DNA of 64,000 nt from Vulcanisaeta sp. JCM 14467 (GTDB lineage Archaea > Thermoproteota > Thermoprotei > Thermoproteales > Thermocladiaceae): assembly GCF_001316245.1 (NCBI RefSeq), contig NZ_BBDM01000006.1, forward strand, positions 1 through 64,000. The letters are read 5' to 3'. Below the pieces are notes generated by a model, which saw only the letters and a program-made list of their open reading frames with translations, ran no database searches and was not told the DNA's origin. The position numbers were made by a program, and so were the translations under genes. This document shows, in pieces, positions 8,651 to 18,952 of the stretch; within the stretch, counting starts at the first letter, position 1, and each line of letters opens with the position of its first letter.

Positions 8651-8955
8651 TAGATTGGCATTACGTTTTCAATACTTATACATATTAACCTCTCATTACA
8701 TAACTTCCTAATCACCGTCCTCAGCTTATCCAGCTCGCTCTCGTTAATCCACACCTTAATAACCTCCCTATCGCCGGACATGAAGGTGACGGACCAAGTA
8801 TTAAACCTAGGTATTGAGGGTATCGGTACCATCCTCACTCCCCTAATCCTCACCGTGTTTATTACAGGTCTTACCCTAATCCTCGTTATTTCGTATATTG
8901 GTAATTCAATCCTCTCAGAATCCCTCAATGCCACAAACTTATCAATATACACCAT
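8650..8955 (-). CDS. Conserved hypothetical protein upstream of queF-like gene
   Basis: 101 residues, beta-rich by appearance (many alternating V/I/R residues; RIRVRPVINTVRIRGVRMV), no membrane segment, and one CxxxxxCI pair near the C-terminus. The pattern VTFMSGDREVIKVWINESE resembles a small beta-barrel or PH-like fold, but no family is recognised. The stop overlaps the start of the queF-like gene by one base, so the pair is translationally coupled. That is the only functional hint. Confidence 0.6.
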   Translation of the reverse strand: MVYIDKFVALRDSERIELPIYEITRIRVRPVINTVRIRGVRMVPIPSIPRFNTWSVTFMSGDREVIKVWINESELDKLRTVIRKLCNERLICISIENVMPI

Positions 8956-8968
8956 GACCTCATTCCTC

Positions 8969-9166
8969 TTAATGGCTTTTTTTGGCGGCTATCATTATTA
9001 GGGCTATGAGTATTGGCGGTAATGACGTGAGTGCGGCGTCAATAATTGACTGTGTTATTACGTAGATGACTATGGCGCCTATAAGCATTAGCGTTACTAC
9101 GATGCCCACGTATAGGTTGATAATGTATGTTGGGTCCTCAATAACGTGCCAAAGAGGCCTACTCAT
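8969..9166 (-). CDS. Small two-helix membrane protein
   Basis: 65 residues with two hydrophobic segments (about 15-38 and 43-60) and a lysine-rich tail AAKKSH. It ends 13 bases before the next gene on the same strand, suggesting it heads the group ending in the queF-like gene. No family recognised. Confidence 0.5.
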   Translation of the reverse strand: MSRPLWHVIEDPTYIINLYVGIVVTLMLIGAIVIYVITQSIIDAALTSLPPILIALIMIAAKKSH

Positions 9167-9199
9167 TTTGAGTTTAAGCCCTAGGGCGTTTTAAAGGGC

Positions 9200-10068
9200 T
9201 TATTCCATGAGTTCACTCACGCCAGTCTTATTCACGGGCATCCTCCAGTCAAGGCCCAGCGTTCTCATAGACACCCTAGGCACTATTGGCGGCTTTCTCT
9301 TATGCTCAGTATTCAACACCCTACGCCACACAGTCTGCACAAGCTCGATGGGCTTACCCGTGGCCTCAGCAGCTTGTTCAACGCTCATCCTATAATCAAC
9401 TAATGCATGTAGTATTACATCAACATCCTCATACTTAACACCAAGTTCACCCTCGGCCGTTTGCCCCTCCCAAAGCCTTGGGCTTGAGGGTTTAAAGGCT
9501 ATGTTATCCGGCAGGCCGAGGTACTTACCCAGGTACCTAACCTGCGTCTTGTATAGATCACCTATCGGCAGTATGTCTACGCCACCATCGCCATACTTCG
9601 TGAAGTAGCCAATCAATAACTCGCTCTTGTCTCCAGTACCTGCCACAACCTTGTTAAACCTATTAGCGAAGTAGTAAAGCAGCGTCATCCTAATCCTAGG
9701 GAGTAGATTGCCGGCGGCTATCTTGTCACTCTCATCAAACTCGGGTATTGATTCGGCAAAGGCGTTCCTTATACTGTCAATGTCGATATAGTAATACTTA
9801 ATCCCGAGGGTCTCAGCCACGTACTTAGCGTCCCTAATGTCCTCAGGTGGCGTGGTCTTATACGGTAGTATCAATCCAATGACATTCTCCCTACCCAGGG
9901 CCTTGACTAGTAGGTATGCCGTTACGCTTGAGTCAACCCCACCACTAAGCCCGATAACGGCCCCTGTGCTCCTGAGTCCCTGACGTAGGACCTTATGAAA
10001 TCGACAATCCTCTGGATCGCGTAGTCATAATCAATGCGTATTAAGTTCTCAAGGGTTATCCTGGGCAC
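9200..10068 (-). CDS. nadE: NAD+ synthase (ammonia type), frameshifted
   Basis: Adenylates and amidates nicotinate adenine dinucleotide to NAD. The C-terminal part (from 9874) has the family pattern GTGDKSELLIGYFTKYGDGG and SPRLWEGQTAEGELG. The N-terminal part is in another frame and holds the ATP pyrophosphatase loop SGGVDSS. Joining them needs one base near 9985. The start is proposed at the GTG at 10068 (VPRITLENLI). About 290 residues after repair, without a glutaminase domain. Divergent from a nitrilase-family gene that could supply ammonia, though that link is speculative. Confidence 0.88.
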
Positions 10069-10155
10069 ACGCGATTAATAATCAATGACTTTTATTGCTT
10101 ACTCATTTGCAGAGCGGGGCTTGTATTTTTAATTCCCAGCACGCCCCCATAATTA

Positions 10156-11049
10156 ATGCTCAGGATTCACCTACTTCAGTACAGTAGTAAGTTGGGCGAC
10201 GTGGAGTTTAACCTAGATAGGCTGGTCAAAGCCATGGATAAGCTCTGCGTTGGCGATGGAGCGGATCTAGTGGTGACCCCTGAATTGTACCTACCGGGCT
10301 ACATGTCTAGGGACATGTTCTTTCAAATCGCCGAATCAATAAGTGGCAGAACGATTACTAGGCTCGTCATGGAGGCCAGGAGGAGGAAATGCCACGTAAT
10401 TGTGGGTTTCGCGGAGAGGAATGAGGATACCCACGTGCTTTACAACACAGCAGTTGCCGTGGGACCTGACGGTGTGTTAGCCGTTTATAGGAAGAGGCAC
10501 TTGCCATCCTACGGCGTGTTTGATGAGTATAGGTATTTTGGAATTGGTAAGGGTGACATACCGGTAATAAACATTAATGGTCACAAGGTCGGCATTGCAA
10601 TATGCTACGATGCCTTCTACCCAGAGGTCTCAAGGACCATGATGCTAAAGGGCGCTGAGGTTCACGTATACATAAGCGCCGCGCCTGATATGTCGAGACT
10701 GCACTTCGAGACGTTCATGATTGCCAGGGCACTTGAGAATGTTGCATACACCGTTTATGTAAATACCGTGGGGCAATATGACGGGCTTGGATTCTTTGGA
10801 GGTAGTCATGTAGTTAATCCACTGGGTAATGTTCTCATTAAGGCTAAGTACTATGAGGAGGATGTGAAGACCATTGAAATAGACCCAAGCGACATTGTTA
10901 ATTATAGGAGCCATAGGCCAATACTTAAGGACCTTGATCCAAGCGATATTGACCTCGTGGTGAGGGCGCTCAATGATTATCTGAATCCAAAACCACCGCT
11001 AATTAAGCTTAAGGAGACGCAGCAGTTAGTTACTGTAAATAATAAGTAA
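10156..11049 (+). CDS. Carbon-nitrogen hydrolase (nitrilase superfamily)
   Basis: 297 residues with the Glu-Lys-Cys triad of the nitrilase superfamily: Glu in VVTPELYLPGY, Lys in YRKRHLPS, Cys in AICYDAFYPE. These enzymes hydrolyse amides or nitriles, so the likely substrates are an amide such as glutamine, omega-amidated acids or N-carbamyl compounds; sequence does not decide. A TATA-like TTTTTAATTC lies about 27 bases upstream. It is divergent from nadE, and stand-alone nitrilase domains are fused to NadE in many bacteria as glutaminases, so a trans-acting glutaminase role is possible but unproven. Confidence 0.85.
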   Translation: MLRIHLLQYSSKLGDVEFNLDRLVKAMDKLCVGDGADLVVTPELYLPGYMSRDMFFQIAESISGRTITRLVMEARRRKCHVIVGFAERNEDTHVLYNTAVAVGPDGVLAVYRKRHLPSYGVFDEYRYFGIGKGDIPVININGHKVGIAICYDAFYPEVSRTMMLKGAEVHVYISAAPDMSRLHFETFMIARALENVAYTVYVNTVGQYDGLGFFGGSHVVNPLGNVLIKAKYYEEDVKTIEIDPSDIVNYRSHRPILKDLDPSDIDLVVRALNDYLNPKPPLIKLKETQQLVTVNNK

Positions 11050-11106
11050 TTACCTTTATGTTACATGTTAAATTGATTTTTAATTTAAAACTATACGTTG
11101 AACTAC

Positions 11107-12352
11107 TCACTTTAATTGATCAATTATCTCTATCAATGCATCACCAAATTCCCTAGTGCCCAGCGGCTGAACACCCAAGTACCTGGCCAGGTCCTGCGTA
11201 ACCTTCTTCTGATTAATGGCCTCGATTATTGCCTATCAATCAGGTCAGCAGCCTCCCTCCAACCCATGAACCTAAGCATTAACTCACCAGCCCTAATTAT
11301 ACCTGTTGGGTTTGCCACGTTCTTACCTGCATACTTAGGCGCCGTGCCGTGTACAGCCTCGAACATGCCGCCGGTATCACCGACATTAGCGCCGCCAAGC
11401 ACGCCAATATCGCCAATTAGGCTCCTGCAGCGTCACTTATGTAGTCGCCATTTAGGTTTGGTGCGAGTATTACATCGTAATTCTCAGGTCTCGTGATTAT
11501 CTGCTGGAACATGTTATCGGCAATCCTATCGTTAACGAGTATCTTACCTGGCGGCACCTTGCCTCCATAGAGCTTATTCACCTCCTCCTCAGTAACTATG
11601 TAGTCCCTAAACTCCTTAAGTGCGACCTCATAGGCCCACTCCCTGAAGGCACCCTCTGTATACTTCATTATGTTGCCCTTGTGCATTATCGTTACTGACC
11701 TCCTCTTATTATCAATGGCGAACTTAAAGGCGAACCTTGCAACCCTCTGCGTCTTATATTTACTAATCGGCTTGATGCCTATTCCAGTATCATCCTCAAG
11801 CTCGACCTTTAACTCCTCCCTAAGGAACTTCCTCAACTTAGCAGCCTCAGGACTATCCCAACTCCACTCAATACCCCTGTACAGGTCATCCGTATTCTCC
11901 CTAATGATCACCATATCAACCCTCTCAGGATGCTTAAGCGGTGACTCAAGACCAGGCATGTACTTAACAGGTCTAACATTGGCGTAGGCATCCAGGATCA
12001 TCCTAATGGCCACGTTTATCGACCTCCAACCACCACCAATTGGTGTCTCAAGCGGCCCCTTAAGGACAACTCTATACTTCGTGATTAGGTTTATTGTCTC
12101 CTCAGGGAACCTATTACCATAAACCTTCTCCGCCTCCTCACCTGCATAGACCTTGACCCACTTAATCTCCCTAGAGCTCCCATAGGCCTTTTCCACCGCC
12201 TTATTAATCACCTTAATGGCAACATTCGTTATCTCAGGCCCTATCCCATCGCCCTCGATATAAAGTATTATTGGTCTATTTGGAACGCGCCAGACACCAC
12301 CCTGGACAACTATTGGTTCTCCATCCTCCGGTATCTTAACCCTCGAAGACAT
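11107..12352 (-). CDS. icd: Isocitrate dehydrogenase (NADP-type), two frameshifts
   Basis: Oxidative decarboxylation of isocitrate in the citric acid cycle. The N-terminal 311 residues contain the substrate-binding region [17 protein letters not shown] and [16 protein letters not shown]. After a missing C near 11418 the C-terminal part continues with [33 protein letters not shown], and, after a second missing G near 11233, [12 protein letters not shown]. Repaired length is about 415 residues, normal for archaeal Icd. Both breaks are in short C or G runs within highly conserved regions, so real inactivation is unlikely. Confidence 0.9.
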
Positions 12353-12374
12353 CTACATTTACATAATTACTACG

Positions 12375-12384
12375 CTTTTAAATT
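12375..12384 (+). promoter_or_regulatory. TATA box of dphB
   Basis: CTTTTAAATTTT lies about 27 bases before the GTG start of dphB and supports that start. Confidence 0.5.
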
Positions 12385-12406
12385 TTTTCAACAATCGAAA
12401 AATAAC

Positions 12407-13242
12407 GTGGGTCAGACCAAACCAACACTATACATAGTCGGTCTTGGTTTAAGCCCCAATAATATCACAAGTGAAGCGTTGGATGCAATGCGATTAGTGG
12501 ATGCAGTATTTCTAGAAACGTATACTTCAAAGGGACCTACAGAATTCATTGACTACTTAAAGAGGATTAGGAATGACTTAATTCAGGTCTCGAGGGAGGA
12601 TTTGGAGAATAGAAATGCCGAGATCATAATGAAGAAGCTGGAGAATGGTCGTAACGTGGCTCTCCTCGTTATTGGCGATCCAATGATAGCCACAACCCAC
12701 GCGGCCATAGCCGTAATTGCCAGGAGACGGGGCTTTAATGTTAAGATAGTTAATTCCGTAAGCATCGTCTGCGCCGTGCTCAGCCAACTTGGCTTGTCAC
12801 CATATAAGCTTGGCCCTGTGGCAACAATAACATACCCAAGGATAGGCGTACTAAGCATGAGGCTTATGAAGTACTAGGTGACAACCTCAGGCGTGGACTC
12901 CACACAATACTACTACTTGACATTAAGGATAATGGCGACTTCATGAACGCGGGCGAGGCTGTGGAATTACTCAAGAAGATGGAGAGTATTGGTGGACAGG
13001 GCGTTGTGAACGACGACCTAATGGTGATTTACACTGCAAGGATTGGTTGGAACAACCAAAGAATTAGGGTCTCAACAATTAATGACGTACCTGACGTGGG
13101 CGATACACCACATACCATCGTCATTCCAGGACTACTCAACCCAGTTGAGCAGGATTACATAATTAATATCCTCAATGCCGATGCGAATCTTATGCATAGG
13201 CATATCACGTTTGTCAACAGGCTCATAAGTAAATCCCCTTAA
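12407..13242 (+). CDS. dphB: Diphthine synthase (EF-2 diphthamide methyltransferase), frameshifted
   Basis: SAM-dependent methylation step of diphthamide synthesis on elongation factor 2. The N-terminus has LYIVGLGLSPNNIT, typical of the tetrapyrrole-methylase fold, then VFLETYTS, VIGDPMIATTH and TYPRIGV. The frame breaks near 12863; adding one G (ATGAGGGCTTATGAAG) continues into AYEVLGDNLRRGLHTI and the C-terminal half with VVNDDLMVIYTARIG and PHTIVIPG. Repaired length about 278 residues, as expected for archaeal DphB. The GTG start is set by the TATA box. Confidence 0.9.
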
Positions 13243-13253
13243 CATCTCAATCC

Positions 13254-13508
13254 TCAATGCGGCACATTCCTTCGGAAAATAACTGTGCCATCCTTACGCC
13301 TAATCTCGATTACCCTATGATACGGTATGTACGTCTCCCTACCGCCACTACCAATGTATGTAAACCCATCCCTACTTATCGAGACCACCCTAGATAGGTC
13401 AACAACCTCCTCATTATTTGGCGAACCCCTCGATATAAAGACTAGGACGTAATTATTAATTTGATTAGTCCACTTAAGCCTGTTTAGTATGTCCCTGATA
13501 GTTACCAT
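13254..13508 (-). CDS. UPF0248 / DUF504 family protein
   Basis: Short basic protein of 84 residues with the family pattern TIRDILNRLKW near the N-terminus, VLVFISRGSPNNEEV in the middle and the IPYHRVIEIRRKDGTVIF C-terminal block. DUF504 proteins are widespread in archaea and thought to bind RNA or nucleotides; exact role unknown. Convergent with dphB, 12 bases from its stop. The first ATG after a TTG was taken as start. Confidence 0.75.
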   Translation of the reverse strand: MVTIRDILNRLKWTNQINNYVLVFISRGSPNNEEVVDLSRVVSISRDGFTYIGSGGRETYIPYHRVIEIRRKDGTVIFRRNVPH

Positions 13509-13570
13509 CAACCAATTACGGTATCAGCACAATTATTTAATGCTGACTATCTATGGGTGCACGAACCTAA

Positions 13571-13580
13571 AAATATTAAT
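13571..13580 (+). promoter_or_regulatory. TATA box of the glyoxylate reductase gene
   Basis: AAATATTAAT centred about 30 bases before the ATG at 13606, used to choose that start over longer in-frame options. Confidence 0.45.
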
Positions 13581-13605
13581 TAATCCGCTCCAGCACTGCA
13601 CCGTA

Positions 13606-14631
13606 ATGGTTGGGCCCTGCATATTCATAAGCAGAAGCAATTTACCCTCAATAATATACTCAGAACTCAATAAATTACCCGTGGAAATTAGGATGTGGAA
13701 AGAGACAGGCCCCATGTGGAGTAGGCAGGCGGCGCCGCCTAGGGAGGTTTGGGTTGATGTGTTTAGGAATTGTGTTGGGGCTATAGTGACTCTGGGCGAC
13801 ATCATTGATAGGCAGTTGATTAATGAGGCGGATAAGTTATTCATAATTAGTACGTATAGTGTTGGTGTTGACCATATCGACGTTAAGGCAGCCACTGAGA
13901 AGGGTATATACGTAACCCACACACCTGAGGTTCTTGTTGAGGCCGTGGCTGACCTGGCCATGGGGTTGCTAATAGCCCTTGCCCGTAAGATCGTGCTTGG
14001 CGATAGGCTCGTTAGGGCGGGCGGTATATATGATAGGTGGGGTTGGCTCCTTGGTTCTGAGGTTCATGGAGCTACCCTGGGCATTATCGGCCTTGGCAAC
14101 ATTGGCACGGCAGTGGCTAGGAGGGCTAAGGCGTTCGATATGAAGGTGATTTATTGGTCTAGGACGAGGAAGCCGCACATAGAGTTTGCCCTCGGCATTG
14201 AGTATAGGCCCCTGGAGTCCGTACTCAGTGAGTCGGACTTCGTGGTAATAACCGTGGCCGCAACCCCAGAGACTAGGCACTTGATTAATGAGGAGCGGTT
14301 AAGGCTGATGAAAAAGACTGCGTACTTAATAAACGTGGCGAGGGGCGACATAGTGGATACCAATGCCCTCGTTAAGGCGCTCAGGGAGGGCTGGATAGCG
14401 GGTGCTGCATTGGATGTGTTTGAGGAGGAGCCACTACCGAGCACGCATGAATTGACTAAGTTTGATAATGTCGTGTTAACTCCGCACATTGGCTCAGCGA
14501 CTTACGAGACGAGAGAGAGGATGGCTGAGGTGGCCGTTAGGAACCTAATCAACATATTAATGGGTAAGAGACCACTGCACTTAGCTAACCCTGAGGTTCT
14601 CTCGATTAGGCCATTGCAAGCCTTAATATGA
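13606..14631 (+). CDS. gyaR: D-2-hydroxyacid dehydrogenase, probably glyoxylate reductase
   Basis: 341 residues of the NAD(P)-dependent D-isomer-specific 2-hydroxyacid dehydrogenase family. The nucleotide loop is GIIGLGNIGTAVARRA, and the catalytic Arg-Glu-His are in NVARGDIVD, DVFEEEP and TPHIGSATYETR. SVGVDHIDVKAA is characteristic of the substrate domain. Overall it resembles archaeal glyoxylate/hydroxypyruvate reductases, though a phosphonate, lactate or phosphoglycerate role cannot be excluded. No ACT domain, which argues against biosynthetic serA. Start supported by the TATA box. Confidence 0.85.
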   Translation: MVGPCIFISRSNLPSIIYSELNKLPVEIRMWKETGPMWSRQAAPPREVWVDVFRNCVGAIVTLGDIIDRQLINEADKLFIISTYSVGVDHIDVKAATEKGIYVTHTPEVLVEAVADLAMGLLIALARKIVLGDRLVRAGGIYDRWGWLLGSEVHGATLGIIGLGNIGTAVARRAKAFDMKVIYWSRTRKPHIEFALGIEYRPLESVLSESDFVVITVAATPETRHLINEERLRLMKKTAYLINVARGDIVDTNALVKALREGWIAGAALDVFEEEPLPSTHELTKFDNVVLTPHIGSATYETRERMAEVAVRNLINILMGKRPLHLANPEVLSIRPLQALI

Positions 14632-14687
14632 TCTATGGTGAATAGCATTTATTAATTGGGTATAAATGATTAGAGACATAATGTATT

Positions 14688-15278
14688 ATGGAGTCGTATA
14701 ATGTAGATAAATTGAGGAAGATCGTGAAGGATAATAGGCCATTACCAGATAATGTGCATCTATGGGCTGCGGTCGCCGTGATCTACAATCCCTGCCTAAA
14801 GGCATTCCTAATTGGTAAGAGGACTGAGAACCCAGACGACCCCTGGAGTGGTGATGCGGCGTTTCCCGGCGGTAGGTTTAAGCCCAATAAGGATAGGGAC
14901 TTGGTGGATACTGCCATTAGGGAGGCCAGGGAGGAGGTTGGTCTTGACCTTACTAAAGTCGCTGAATTACTCGGTGTTTTAGAGCCATTCACGCCAAGTA
15001 ATGCGCCAAACATCAATGTGGTCCCGGTGGTCTTCCTATTGAGGGATTGTAACCCACAGCTAGTTATTAATAGTGCTGAGCTTTCGAAGGTGTTTTGGCT
15101 CAATGTTGATGATGCGGCGAATTACGTTAGATTGAATGTTAACATTAAGGGCAGGTTAAGGCCTGCGATAATCATGGGTGATGTGGTGATATGGGGCATG
15201 ACATACAGGATATTACGTAGATTATTGAGGGAGGCCTTTGATATAAATTTGCCTAAGGATCCAAGGGATATTGATTAA
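14688..15278 (+). CDS. Nudix hydrolase, CoA-pyrophosphatase-like
   Basis: 196 residues. The Nudix helix appears as GGRFKPNK...DTAIREAREEVGLDL, matching GX5EX7REUXEEXGU, with an extended spacing before the helix; it is preceded by SGDAAFPGGR, a feature of the UPF0035/CoA diphosphatase group (NUDT7/8-like). It probably hydrolyses CoA derivatives or another nucleoside diphosphate. TATAAATGAT at 14661-14670 is a plausible promoter. Stands alone between the reductase and the YeeE gene. Confidence 0.85.
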   Translation: MESYNVDKLRKIVKDNRPLPDNVHLWAAVAVIYNPCLKAFLIGKRTENPDDPWSGDAAFPGGRFKPNKDRDLVDTAIREAREEVGLDLTKVAELLGVLEPFTPSNAPNINVVPVVFLLRDCNPQLVINSAELSKVFWLNVDDAANYVRLNVNIKGRLRPAIIMGDVVIWGMTYRILRRLLREAFDINLPKDPRDID

Positions 15279-15363
15279 TCCTTTACAAAAGTCATGAATT
15301 GATGATGGAACACGCGAAGAATAAGATTATTTTGATGTTTATAATATTATCGTATTGCAAGAC

Positions 15364-16793
15364 CTATCTTTGGATGGCGAGTTCTTCCTTACGTCGCATT
15401 TTTGCCAGATTTATAAGGATGCCGGAAATCGCAACTAAGATGCCTGTACCTATAAGTACGTCTCCGTACTGTGCAGCGGCGCTCTCAGTTATTGCCTTCG
15501 CTAAATGAGGGCCTACGTATATGACGTAAAAGCCCACCCCTATCATAATTAGGCCCCACACTATTGAAAAAGTGATTGCTGGTATTCGGTCATCAAACTT
15601 GACTTGGGACACCGTAATCCTGGTCATCTTAATTCTCCTAGCCGCCAGGGAGCTTAAGTAAACATATGCGTAGTACCCAGCATAGTGCCTGGTATGAATC
15701 CTAGCGTAAAGAGGAGACCGAAGAGTGAAAGCCCTGCTAGCCCCGACCAGAACCCACCTACGCTGCAACCCTGGGCTATCCTAGCGCCTATTGCGAGTAG
15801 GATCCCGCCTATGAAGGCTATCGCGAGCTCAGCAAACCTATTAGTGTTGGGTGGTGGTAACCTTATTGCAAAGGTTCCCCTATACATGGACGCTAGCATT
15901 GCGCCAGAGACAACCATTAGTATGAAGAACGTGTATGGATTAAGGGCACCCACCGTTTGGAACCAATTGGGTGGAACTACTTTACTGCCCGGTATGAAGC
16001 CGAAGATTGTGCTGACGTACTCAGCCAGGAGACCTACGGGGGTTGTGACGCCCAAGTAGTTGAAGCCACGGCCGGCTAAGAATATGAATGATGCCACCAT
16101 GAATAAGCCAAAGAGCGCGCCATAGAATAGGGGTGAGTTTTTCCAATTCTCACGTCCCTCAAACTCGAGACGATTTCTTCGGAGTCTCCACACAACGAAC
16201 ATTATAGCGATGAAGAATACAATACCGGCGATGAGCGCGGTCACGTTAATGGGTAAGCCATCACCGCCTACTTTTGTGAGTAAGAGTGGTACGTAGTTAT
16301 ACGGAGAGCCATTTGCTATACTTAACACCGTGTTGTGGTGCCACCACCATTCCAAGCTTAACCCATTATATATTGGGAATGCGAATATCATGGTTCCGAC
16401 CATCATACCAATTATCTCAAGCCAATTCGCCACATAACCCTGCCCACTCTTCCACAACATACCAACCATGCATCCCTGCCCAAGCATTATCCCAAAACCA
16501 AATATGAAACTCCCAAGAACAGTGAACCAACCAGCCCCTGGCATATGCACATACGCATCTACATAAGGTACTGCATTCACCGCCACGAGCACTCCAGTGA
16601 GTAGCGCTGAGACGGCTATACCCATTAGGATCATTTCATAGATCCTACTATAACGAACACCCATAACCTGGTGGGTAGCTATGACAATACAGTAGGTAGT
16701 TCTCTCTGCCAGTACTCCAAATAGAAAGCCCAACACTGCATAGAATACTCCCGTCACCCATGGAGACGCCTGAAACAGGGGTATGCCTGCCAT
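15364..16793 (-). CDS. YeeE/YedE family sulfur-compound transporter, frameshifted
   Basis: Polytopic membrane protein with the two pseudosymmetric cysteine motifs of YeeE/YedE (TsuA) thiosulfate-type transporters: GQGCMVGMLWKSGQG in the first half and AQGCSVGGFWSGLAG in the second. The frame breaks near 15677; one added G gives IPGTMLGYYAYVYLSS and a C-terminal tail with two more membrane segments and a basic end. Repaired length about 476 residues. Likely imports a sulfur species for sulfur metabolism, which suits a sulfur-respiring thermophile. A paralogue lies at 58808-60193. Confidence 0.85.
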
Positions 16794-16982
16794 ACATTTG
16801 TAGGCAAATCTACCAATTTATTAAAGAGGTTTGTTAAGTGCATTTTTTTGCATTTATATCTATAATAAATTATTCAATGTTTCTATACTTAATTTTATAA
16901 TTTTACATATTATAGCATATACCTGAATATCTTACCTTCACTAAACGATAGGTCAAATACGAGGGAAATACTACAAAACGGA

Positions 16983-17731
16983 TTATTTAGGCTCACAAAG
17001 CATTATTAATCGTAATGGTGAACCCTCAGCCCCTTTAATCTTAAGTGGCATGAATATGAATAGTCCCTCACCATCCCTGCAGGTATTTAATGCAAGGTCT
17101 AGGTTCGTGACTCCCTCAATTATGTAGATACCATTTGATAATAGTTTATAGTGAACGTAGGCTACGTCATCCCTAGGAACCCTGGGTGGGTATGGGTAGC
17201 CCTCCTTGCCGGGCCAGCCAGCTATGCTCAGGGCCTCGATACCCACAGCCCTAACGCCCTTGCTCACTAGGTAATCGGCGCCTGACCTGTCTAGGTACGG
17301 CCAGTTGTAGAGGAATTCCTCAGTGCCCCAGGTCCTTGAGAAGCCTGTGTAGAGCATTACCACGTAATTACGCTGTATCTTGTTATCGAACCTCCTCAGG
17401 TCATCCCCCGTGATTGCTTCGCCATGCTTCTTGTAACTAAGGTCGAGTACTACGCCATAGGCTATGAAGTCAGTTGGTTGTATTAACTCTGCAGTTGAGC
17501 CACCCGGTACGAAGTGGCGTGGCAGGTCTATGTGCGTGCACTATGTAGCCCAGCAGATATTTTAGATAACGTGGATTCACCATAACTCTTCCCAACCTTG
17601 ACATACTCATGGTTAAAGGGTGGGTCGCCTGGGTAGGTGGGCATTCCGTTGTATAATTCGTGTGTTAGGTCTATAATCACGAGCCTCCTGCTCATTAATT
17701 GATTAGCCAACTCCTTCAGGGTCTGGGACAT
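16983..17731 (-). CDS. Cyclase-family metal hydrolase (kynurenine formamidase-like), frameshifted
   Basis: The N-terminus has IDLTHELYNGMPTYPGDPP, and the metal motif HSGTHIDLPRHF is restored when one G is added near 17540; the remainder follows with LYTGFSRTW and VGIEALSIAGWPG. This is the PF04199 cyclase/arylformamidase fold (HxGTHxDxPxHF). About 249 residues. Members hydrolyse N-formylkynurenine, isatin or other amides, so the substrate is not decided. Followed upstream by glucose dehydrogenase in divergent orientation. Confidence 0.82.
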
Positions 17732-17898
17732 ACCACACTCATTGTACTTTGTGGATTAATACGCATTTCCTTAATGATTATATAACCTATATAGTGGTTA
17801 AACCCCTTAGAACATTTAAATGCAATCTAATGAGTATTAATGAATTGAAAACACTACACATATCTGGTTTATTAAGGGGGTCAACTCCATGGTCATTG

Positions 17899-18952
17899 AT
17901 GAAGGCAGTTACTGTAATTCCATTGGTTAAGGACTCATTGGCACTGAGGGATATGCCAAAGCCATCACCAAAGCGTGGCCAAGTCCTGCTGGGACCAATT
18001 GAGGTTGGTGTTTGCGGTACTGATAAGGATATCATTGAGGGTAGGTATGGTGCACCGCCACCAGGTGAGGAGTACCTAATCCTTGGTCATGAGGCTGTAG
18101 CTGAGGTTATAGAGCTTGGTGATGGTGTTGATAATGTAGGCGTGGGCGACATAGTCGTACCAACAGTAAGGAGACCCACAACGTGCACCCTACCAATAAC
18201 AGAACTGGACTACTGCCCAAGGGGTACATACGCGGAGCACGGCATATGGTACCTACATGGGTTCGCCGCGGAGTTCGCGGTAACGGATTCCCAATACTTG
18301 GTTAAGGTCCCTAAGGAGCCGTCGATGTTGCCGTACTCACGGAGCCACTAAGCATTGTTGAGAAGGGTATTGACCTGGCGCTTAGGCTCGGGAGGGCTAG
18401 GTTTGAGTCCTGGAGCCGAGGAGGGTTTTAATAATGGGTGCTGGACCAATCGGCATGTTGGCGCTCATGGTCATGAAACTCAGGGGCTTCACTGACGTGA
18501 CAGTCACGGCAACGAGACCCTACGACAGTCTCAAGGCTAAACTCGTTAAGGAAATAGGTGCCACATACGTGAACACGAACGTCGACCAAATAAGTGGAGA
18601 TTTCGACATAGTGATCGAGGCCACGGGCTCCACAAGCGCTGCTTATGAAGCACTGAAACACCTTGGAAATGACGGTGTTGCCGTACTACTGGGCATTTAC
18701 CTTGACAGTAAGAACGTTAACATTGGGCCGTTACTAGATGATTGGAGGAGGAACAAGCTCATAATCGGCGCAACCAACGCTAGCATAAGGGCTTTCGAAA
18801 TGGGTGTTTCAGACCTGGTTAAGGCTAAGTTCGAATTCGGCGGTTGGGTTAGGAAGTTGATAACGAAGGAGGTAACGCTCGATGAGTATGAGTACGCCTA
18901 TAACTGGGGCCACGAGGATATAAAGTCCGTGATTCAAATAAGGAGTTTATGA
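17899..18952 (+). CDS. gdh: Glucose 1-dehydrogenase (zinc MDR family), two frameshifts
   Basis: Oxidises glucose or galactose to the lactone in the (branched) Entner-Doudoroff pathway. Catalytic-zinc ligands are in GVCGTDKDIIEG and LGHEAVAEV; the GDH signature TEPLSIVEKGIDLA follows after a missing base near 18335. A second missing C near 18417 precedes the NAD(P) loop MGAGPIGMLAL. About 352 residues after repair. The structural-zinc lobe has only two cysteines (TTCTLPITELDYC) instead of four. Start ATG at 17899 is 27 bases after a TTTATTAAG element. The 3' end overlaps ndk by 6 bases. Confidence 0.87.
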
